Source: Pagrus major (Eukaryota; Chordata; Actinopteri; Spariformes; Sparidae). From it: a stretch of DNA of 64,000 nucleotides. The DNA lies in assembly GCF_040436345.1 (NCBI RefSeq), contig NC_133237.1, forward strand, positions 21,767,749 to 21,831,748, written 5' to 3'. Positions 57,761-64,000 of this stretch are shown in pieces. Position numbers and translations under genes: made by a program. Each line of letters begins with the position of its first letter. Position 1 is the first letter of the stretch. The notes below the pieces were generated by a model. The model was given only the letters and a program-made list of their open reading frames with translations, was not told the origin of the DNA and made no database searches.

Positions 57761-60700
57761 GTAAGTGTTTTCTTTTAGGTCACTTGTTGTGAAAGTGCGG
57801 GGAATCTCCCCACGAAGCGACTGAATTTTACTTTTATTCCAGAGTTCGAAGAGTTTGACATTTGCTGCCTTGTTTTCATATCATCCTGTCTTTTGAAACA
57901 TTGCAGAGGATAAACATCAGCTGGGATTTCTTTAGGATCTTATCAGTACATGTCTGCTGCTGTTGCCTGTGTTAAAACATGCTTGGCTACCTCCACGGAC
58001 TGCATGATGCGAGAATGATTTGCCAGCCTGCGTTGTTGTTCGGATCAGCTGGGTGTCAGCGAGACAACCGATTGCTGGCTTTTAATGTTGGATATTTCCT
58101 GTTCTGGTCTGAGCTTTGTCTTCATGCATCAGGCAGACTGGCATTATGTTCACATGTTGTTTTAGAGCTATGCCAGGCAGCGCAGTGTTGCATCTCATCT
58201 AATCTGACAGGGCCTTTTATTGTCAAAACAAAAGTGATACTTAAAATACTGCTCTGTACAGTCAGCTTGAAACTTAACTGATGTATTGGTGTGTTGCGCT
58301 GTCACTTTAAAGGGTAACTCCACCAGTTTTCCACATAACAGTGTGTTTACATACCTTGGGGAGTACCACTACATACGTGAAAAAGTGGACGAAAACATTT
58401 TGTGGCTCTAGACGAAGCTGCATGAAGTCTGGTAAATTCCCAGAGGGATGTCACTCAGTGGTTAGGTTACCTTGTGGGTAATGTAGGCACCAGGTTTTGA
58501 AAGCAGTCCACTGGTCTAGCATTTCACTCCAAATGGTCTCATGGATAGTTTAAAACTAACCAGAGATATCACCATTATTATTCAATGCATTCTTCTTCCT
58601 TTTTAAAACCTGATGCCTACATTACCCACAAAGCAACTTGGCTATATGAGTGACATAACTGGAAGCAATTTATCAGATAACATGCGGTTTCCTCTCAAGC
58701 CACAAAAGGCTTTATACTACTTCCACATATGCAGATGTACTCCCGAAGACTTGTAAACATATTGTAATGTGACCCTCTAATGAGCCGTATCATATTAGTA
58801 AATACTAAGGACTCTTTGCAATCTACTAACCTAAAACCTGTAGACTAATAATTGAGACTAGAAATGTATCAGAATGTGAAGCAGCTGTTTTTTTTGCAGC
58901 TGATGTGAAAACAGGAAATGGATTAAGTCAGAACGTTTCATATGATTTTTAAAAACATAACGAGCTTGTGTTCATTGTGTTATCTGTAAGATGAATATAC
59001 AGACTGCCTTTGTTTCGTGGCTGTTCATGAGTCTAAAAACGAGCTCAGCATGTCTCAATAGAAGTCCAGTATGCAAAAGAGGAAAGACGACTTTTAATGC
59101 CAGATAGCAGCTGAACTAGAAACTGGCACAACACCACAGCTGTACAGCGATCATTGCAAAAATTTTCCATCATGACATTCATTGGCCTGACCTTTGAATA
59201 TGCTGTAGCTAAAACAAATCATCCACCCAATTCGGCAATGCACGGAATGATTAATAAATCTCATATTAATCTTGAGAGTGACTTCAGTTCTGTGTCAGCA
59301 TACAGATGTTTTATATCTGTAGTATATAAACAACCATATTTACCTGGTTTTTATTATGTTTTGGTATAATTGGATACAGTACCCTTAATTTCAGAAATAG
59401 AAAACAAAATGTAACGATTATATATTTTCAAAGCTGAATTAAGTCTGTTTTTTTTTTCTTTTTGAGATAGAGAGAGTTAACGGCTGTTTACAGAACGTTG
59501 TCAGCAGCCAATGTTGTCAGCACCTGCACACACAGCAACACTGTAAACCACAAACACCACACACCTTCCTGTCTTGATGTCATGGGTTGTCTTAGGTTCA
59601 GAACCGGTTTGTTTTTTTATGACAATGCAGAACTTAATGCATAGTGTCACCTGAAGTGTTATAGATGGAGTCCAGATCAACCAAAATATACAACACACAT
59701 AGAATAAATTCCCCTTAAGCTTTTTTAAACATTTGATTTGGTAGATATTATGATGTGTAGGATGACCAAATGATTAGTCAAGAAAATAATTGTGAGATTA
59801 ATCTTTTCCAGTCCTACTTTTCAGTGACTTAAACTTTATTAACCCTGAATGTGTACCCACTTGTCACTCCAGTTTATGTGTGTTTCTTTTGCAGACACTT
59901 TTGTTTGTAACCTGAAACTCTTTTTGCTTTTAGATCAACCCTTCCGTTTCCTGGAAGTCAAGAGCAGTATGAGGTAAGCTATGTAAATGTTTTATTTTAA
60001 GTTTCCAGCTTCCGTCTTATATCAGCACCTGTCCTGTATTGAGGTACACTGATAGGTAAACTGATATAAGGACAATGATGGGGGCACAGGGAAGGCAACC
60101 TGTCATTTTTGTTTTTCAAAATAAACGTGTCTGAAAGAAAGGACAAACCAGCTTCACTCTTTATATTTTATACTGATGTGTGTCTCTTCAATTTCCAGGT
60201 GTTCATTAAGGATCTCGTGTGGAATCTATTTGGAGAAGGAAACGACGTGTTTAAAGAAGGGGAATGGACAAAATCCATTGAGATGTACACCGAAGCCTTG
60301 AGTATAGCAGACTATGCCGACTCAGAAGAAATCTGTGTTCCAACAGGTTTAATGGAAAAACTGTATGCAAATCGAGCTGCTGCGTACCTTAACATTGTTC
60401 CGGTAAGTAGGTGGTGACCGTCACACTCGAGTGTCTTCAGTTTCAGTCCCATTAGTTAGCGTTAACCATTGCCTGGTTTTGTTAGGACATGTCCTCCGCA
60501 TATTGTGCTGTTGGTTCAGGGATGTGTCATAAATAACTGAAGTGTTGTCGAACATCTGATATTATTTTGTTTGATCTGCACTCTCTGAATAATTGATTGC
60601 ATCACATCACATTTGCTGTTTTCCTGCCCTCGTCTAAGATGTACTGTGTGTTTTAAAGACTTATCTTTGATTGGCTTTGTAAAGTGCCAGTGTATTTTGT

Positions 60701-62935
60701 TGGACAAATTTTGATACATTCACATTTCCACCTGTCTAACTCAGGTGGTAACTGCATTATTTTCATGTGCACCAGAGTTCTGGTATTGTGCATGTTGGCT
60801 CACTAGCCATGTTTCCATAAAATGTCAAGCGAATTTTAAGCGAACTTTTGAAAGTTAGCAAAAAAATATAAGAAGTATAAGAGGATAACGCGGTGTAGGC
60901 TACGTGGCCACGTCACTCGTGGATTTGGAAGTAAGCAGAGGCTAGAGGTAAACAGACCAGGAGACAAAATGGAGAGAGGTCCTCAGGAATTACTTTCGAT
61001 AGGGCAAGTTGTAATTGCTCTTGCATGTCAGCTAGCACTGGCCATGTTGCATGTTATCCGGAGACGACAAAGAAATGCAGTGATCATAATGCACGCAGCA
61101 GACAGCGGAAACAGCTGATCAGTCATGTGAGTTGAATGTTCGCTGTCAGAGTTTATTGGGCAAATCTGTGTCCATCAAAGAGTTTGCAAATTAACTCTGA
61201 TTTGCAAAAGACAGAAACACCTCAAGCAATTGTACAAACTTTTTTGTGAATTATAGGAAGTTTTTTAGAATTTTGCCATTTCCATAAAATTTGAATACGA
61301 TATTCTTCAAAATGCGCAAAATAATGCTTTATGGAAACACGGCTGCTGGCACACCGAAATGGAACAAAGCCAGCATTAATGCTAGTTACAAGCTAGACTT
61401 TGTCCAAGACAAAGAGGCATGCTATCCAAGACAGCAAATAAGCGTATTTCCTGAAAAGACAAACGGATCCTTTGTAAAGCAAAAACATTGTTGCTCTTAA
61501 AGGGTAACTCCACCAGTTTTACACATTAAAGTGTATTTACAGGTCTCGGGGAGTACTAAGGCATATGTGAAAAACGATAAAATCTTTGTGGCTCCAGAGG
61601 AAGCCGCATGTAATCTGATAAATTACCGCGTCTAGTGTTGTCACTTATTGGCTCAGTTGTATTGTGGGTAATGTAGGCAGCAGTTTTTTAAAACAAATGA
61701 TCCAAAACAATACAGCAGGTATACTACATTATTATACTTGTATAGTATATAGTTTAATTATATAATTAAGCTATATACTACATTCATTGTACTTGTAGTA
61801 TCATGTGATGAACAGTAACCACGTCCAAGCTCTGACACGTTTCAAGTGTCATGTTAAAGAACTGTTAATCATTTTATCAAAGGTGGTAAATAATGGGTCC
61901 ATCAGTTCCAGTAAGATTAAGTCAGCGGCTGCACTCTCACATCCTTTTTACCTCCATATGCATTGCAGTGATAATCTCTTACATCTGTAACATCTGGTGT
62001 TTATTTGTTTATTTAAGGGATTCCCATTAGCTGTTGCCATGGCAATCAGCTAATCTTCCTGGGATCCACACATGACACTGAATACAATATAATACATTGC
62101 ATGAAGAACATGAATTGCATTAAAATATATACAATTACATAAATATATATTAATATAAGTAGAAAAAAGACGAGCTTACATTTGATAGAAAAATAGAAAA
62201 ACATCTGCACTCATATATAATTCAAAGCCAGTCAACACTGTCCCTACATTTGGGTAGAATACTAACTAAAAATAAATATATAAATATATATATATAATAT
62301 ATGTTTTAAAAGAATGAGAATCAAACAACTTGTGTGAAGCGACTCATTGTTATGGCTCTAAGACAGTTACTGGAAAGTCTGGTGTTGTGTTTCAGTCTGT
62401 TACTGCCGTTAATGGTTCGGTCGAATACAAATGTTGGCATCTCTGAGTTAATGGTACTGCTGAACATTGCAGCCATGTTTAAGGAAATTCTTCACTCGGT
62501 GGTGAGAGGTGTCATATGACCGAGCCACTGTTGGCAGAAAACGTCAATTTGTAGAAAATTGATGCTTTCAGAGGAACATTCCCTGTCTGTGTCTGGCTGC
62601 TTTGAATCATTTTACATGGCAGTGAAAAACACTCTGCTGTCCTCAGGGAGACCACACCCATACCTGAGACAACTCACTGAACATGTAAAGTCAATTTATG
62701 TTCAAAGAGGGGCTTCTTTGTTCTGTGTTCACTGTGTATTTTTCTAACTCTGGGACTTGTATTTGTTTTTTCCTAGGGACTGTATGACCAAGCACTAGAA
62801 GACTGTGAAAAGGCTCTCCAGTTGAATGAGGGGAACCACAAAGCGCTGTACAGAAAAGCAAAATCCTTGAAGGAGATGGGGAGACATCAAGAGGCCTATG
62901 AGGCTGTTGCCAAATGCTCTCTAGCAGTGCCTCAG
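57693..62935 (+). CDS. zc3h7a: Zinc finger CCCH domain-containing protein 7A, 5' part (TPR region); runs off the right edge
   Basis: Four coding exons give the first 157 residues. ZC3H7A is an RNA-binding protein with N-terminal TPR repeats and C-terminal CCCH and C2H2 zinc fingers, reported to act in microRNA biogenesis (known of the family). Here only the N-terminal IQKGLQFIQ segment and TPR repeats (about 37-157: NLFGEGNDVFKEGEWTKSIE, YTEALSIADYADSEEI, KLYANRAAAYLNI, DQALEDCEKALQLNEGNHKA, GRHQEAYEAVAKCSLAVPQ) are in the window. It fits 7A better than 7B because of GSQEQY, IADYADSEEI and AVAKCSLAVPQ. All later exons, including the fingers, lie beyond 64,000. Phases of all four exons agree. 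Confidence 0.9.
58311..58785. mobile_element. Fold-back element (about 475 bp) in zc3h7a intron
   Basis: The left half AGGGTAACTCCACCAGTTTT, GGGGAGTAC, GTGGGTAATGTAGGCACCAGG recurs in reverse complement in the right half (CCTGATGCCTACATTACCCAC, GTACTCCCGAAG, GTGACCCTCT). The arms reach about 190 bp with mismatches. A half copy is at 61,500-61,700. Confidence 0.75.
59934..59973 (+). CDS. zc3h7a: zc3h7a coding exon 2 (40 bases)
   Basis: Very short exon encoding STLPFPGSQEQYE after a split Gln codon. Acceptor GCTTTTAG, donor GAG|GTAAGC. Corresponds to SPLSYPGTQEQY in human ZC3H7A. Confidence 0.88.
60199..60402 (+). CDS. zc3h7a: zc3h7a coding exon 3 (first TPR units)
   Basis: 204 bases, 68 whole codons, VFIKDLVWNLFGEGNDVFKE through LYANRAAAYLNIVP. 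Acceptor TTTCCAG, donor CCG|GTAAGT. Confidence 0.93.
60805..61344. mobile_element. 540-bp inverted-repeat element in zc3h7a intron
   Basis: Ends AGCCATGTTTCCATAAA and TTTATGGAAACACGGCT are inverted (one mismatch). The interior has a short open frame starting MERGPQELL and ending with RRRQRNAV-like residues, which could be a remnant of a transposon protein (PIF/Harbinger-like is possible but unproven). Confidence 0.6.
61500..61700 (+). repeat. Half copy of the 58.3 kb fold-back element
   Basis: AGGGTAACTCCACCAGTTTT, GGGGAGTACTA, GTGGCTCCAGAGGAAGC and GTGGGTAATGTAGGCA follow in the same order as in the left half at 58,311. The right arm is not found. Confidence 0.75.
62008..62300 (+). repeat. 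Retroposon-like segment and AT-rich run
   Basis: AAGGGATTCCCATTAGCTGTTGCCATGGC followed by CTTCCTGGGATCCACAC is a familiar dispersed fish sequence. It is followed by A/T-rich DNA with a TATATA run at 62,276-62,302. Confidence 0.45.
62777..62935 (+). CDS. zc3h7a: zc3h7a coding exon 4 (TPR)
   Basis: 159 bases, 53 whole codons, GLYDQALEDCEKALQLNEGN through AKCSLAVPQ. Acceptor TTTTCCTAG, donor CAG|GTAAGG. Confidence 0.94.
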
Positions 62936-63746
62936 GTAAGGTGTAACATCTGTGTGTTTTTATGTTATTTTATTAAAAGTGTGGTGGAAATCCACTCACT
63001 TTTCTGTCTCTGTGAATTTGACAAGATTCAAGAAAATAGCTGAAATGCTGTCCAGGCTGCCTGCAGGAAGAGCACACACCCAGTGGAGTCTAGGTCATTC
63101 TGGCGTGTTGCCTGAGTCCAGTGGCTGCATTACAAGATTAGCTCGACATTAAAAGACATTTGACTATTAGTGCACTACCTTTAGTTTGCATTTTAGATAA
63201 AACTGATGCAAGTGTAACTTTGGTGTAAGCAGCAGCTACATTTAATTTGCATTGCAGATGTCCCCCCTCAGGTTAAAAAGATGTTTTACTGCTGCTGCAG
63301 TGGTCAGTCCTAACTCATTACATTTCCATTCAGTTTGTCCTACAAATACAGAATTATGCCGACTTAAAAATTAGGAAAGCGGCATGTTTGACAGCTGTGT
63401 AGCTGTACTTTAAGAAGTGATGACCTCGCAGCTCCATCACACTGCATCACTCTCCTGGAGTCTTTAATGTAATCCTGTATATGGAGAGGAGTATCTGTCC
63501 GGATATGTTGTGGCAGGAACATTTTGACAGGGCTTAACTGACCTCCATCATCTCCAGTATTATGAAATACTGAAGTTTAAGCGCAGTTTTTCAGCCAACA
63601 ACAGCACTTGGTATATGTTTGGCTCTTAAGTCTACACTGTGTGACGCTACTCAGGTGCAGCAGTTTGATGTGATGAGTTGCATTTTCTTGAGTGGACTGT
63701 GTAGATGCTGCAGTTGTTAAGTCAAAATGATAAAAATACATATTAT

Positions 63747-64000
63747 AACTGCAACAATTGCTGGATTAATCAATTAGTTGTCAGCTCTTATATGAAATGC
63801 CAACTATTTTAGATAATTGGTTTAAGTAATTTTATAAGAAAAAAAGTCTAAATTCTCTAATTTCAGCCTCTTAAATGTGAATATTTTCTGATTTCTTTAC
63901 TGCTCTAAACTGAATATCTTTTCGTTGTGGCCAAACAAGACATTTGAGGATGTCATCTTTCGCCATCTCACCATTTTCTGACCAGACAACTAATCGATTA
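63747..64000. mobile_element. MITE of the GCTGCAAC/ATCGATTA family, cut by the window edge
   Basis: Starts AACTGCAACAATTGCTGGAT and carries CTGAATATCTTTTCGTTGTGG and CAAGACATTTGAGGA, as in copies at 5.2 and 51.4 kb. The right end is at or beyond position 64,000. Confidence 0.65.

Overview
This is a 64 kb piece of a vertebrate nuclear chromosome, almost certainly from a ray-finned (teleost) fish. The evidence is small exons with GT-AG introns, vertebrate orthologues, many short inverted-repeat (MITE-like) elements of fish type, an L1-like LINE relic, and an intronless TRIM gene of the kind expanded in fishes. Nothing bacterial, viral or CRISPR-like was seen.

Layout. About 0.9-26.4 kb: axin1 on the minus strand, the Wnt-pathway scaffold. 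Ten coding exons were placed with consistent splice phases, giving 861 residues; the RGS exon is at 22.9-23.8 kb and the DIX exons are at 1.7-2.2 kb. A decayed L1-like LINE (2.4-5.1 kb) lies between the last pre-DIX exon and the first DIX exon and splits an older MITE. About 26.5-38.9 kb: no recognised gene, but four candidate minus-strand exons (29.9-34.7 kb) hint at an unrecognised spliced transcript. At 39.0 kb: an intact tRNA-Thr(CGU). About 39.3-43.2 kb: gene-poor DNA with a MITE. At 43.8-45.5 kb: an intronless RING/B-box/coiled-coil/PRY-SPRY TRIM gene on the minus strand with a palindromic interferon-response-like element just upstream. At 49.0-52.3 kb: pla2g10 (group X secreted phospholipase A2) on the minus strand, four exons, 153 residues. 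From 56.1 kb to the right edge: the 5' part of zc3h7a on the plus strand (leader exon plus four coding exons carrying TPR repeats), continuing beyond the window.

The genes do not form a functional unit. They are neighbours: AXIN1, PLA2G10 and ZC3H7A all lie on human 16p13, so the window looks like a rearranged piece of that conserved synteny. Introns and spacers are rich in small inverted-repeat elements, several of which are described for the first time here from internal comparison of copies. No convincing new biological system was found. The best leads are the candidate four-exon transcript, the palindromic ISRE of the TRIM gene, a perfect 25-bp hairpin in an axin1 intron, and a nested MITE whose empty site is preserved in a second copy 10 kb away.
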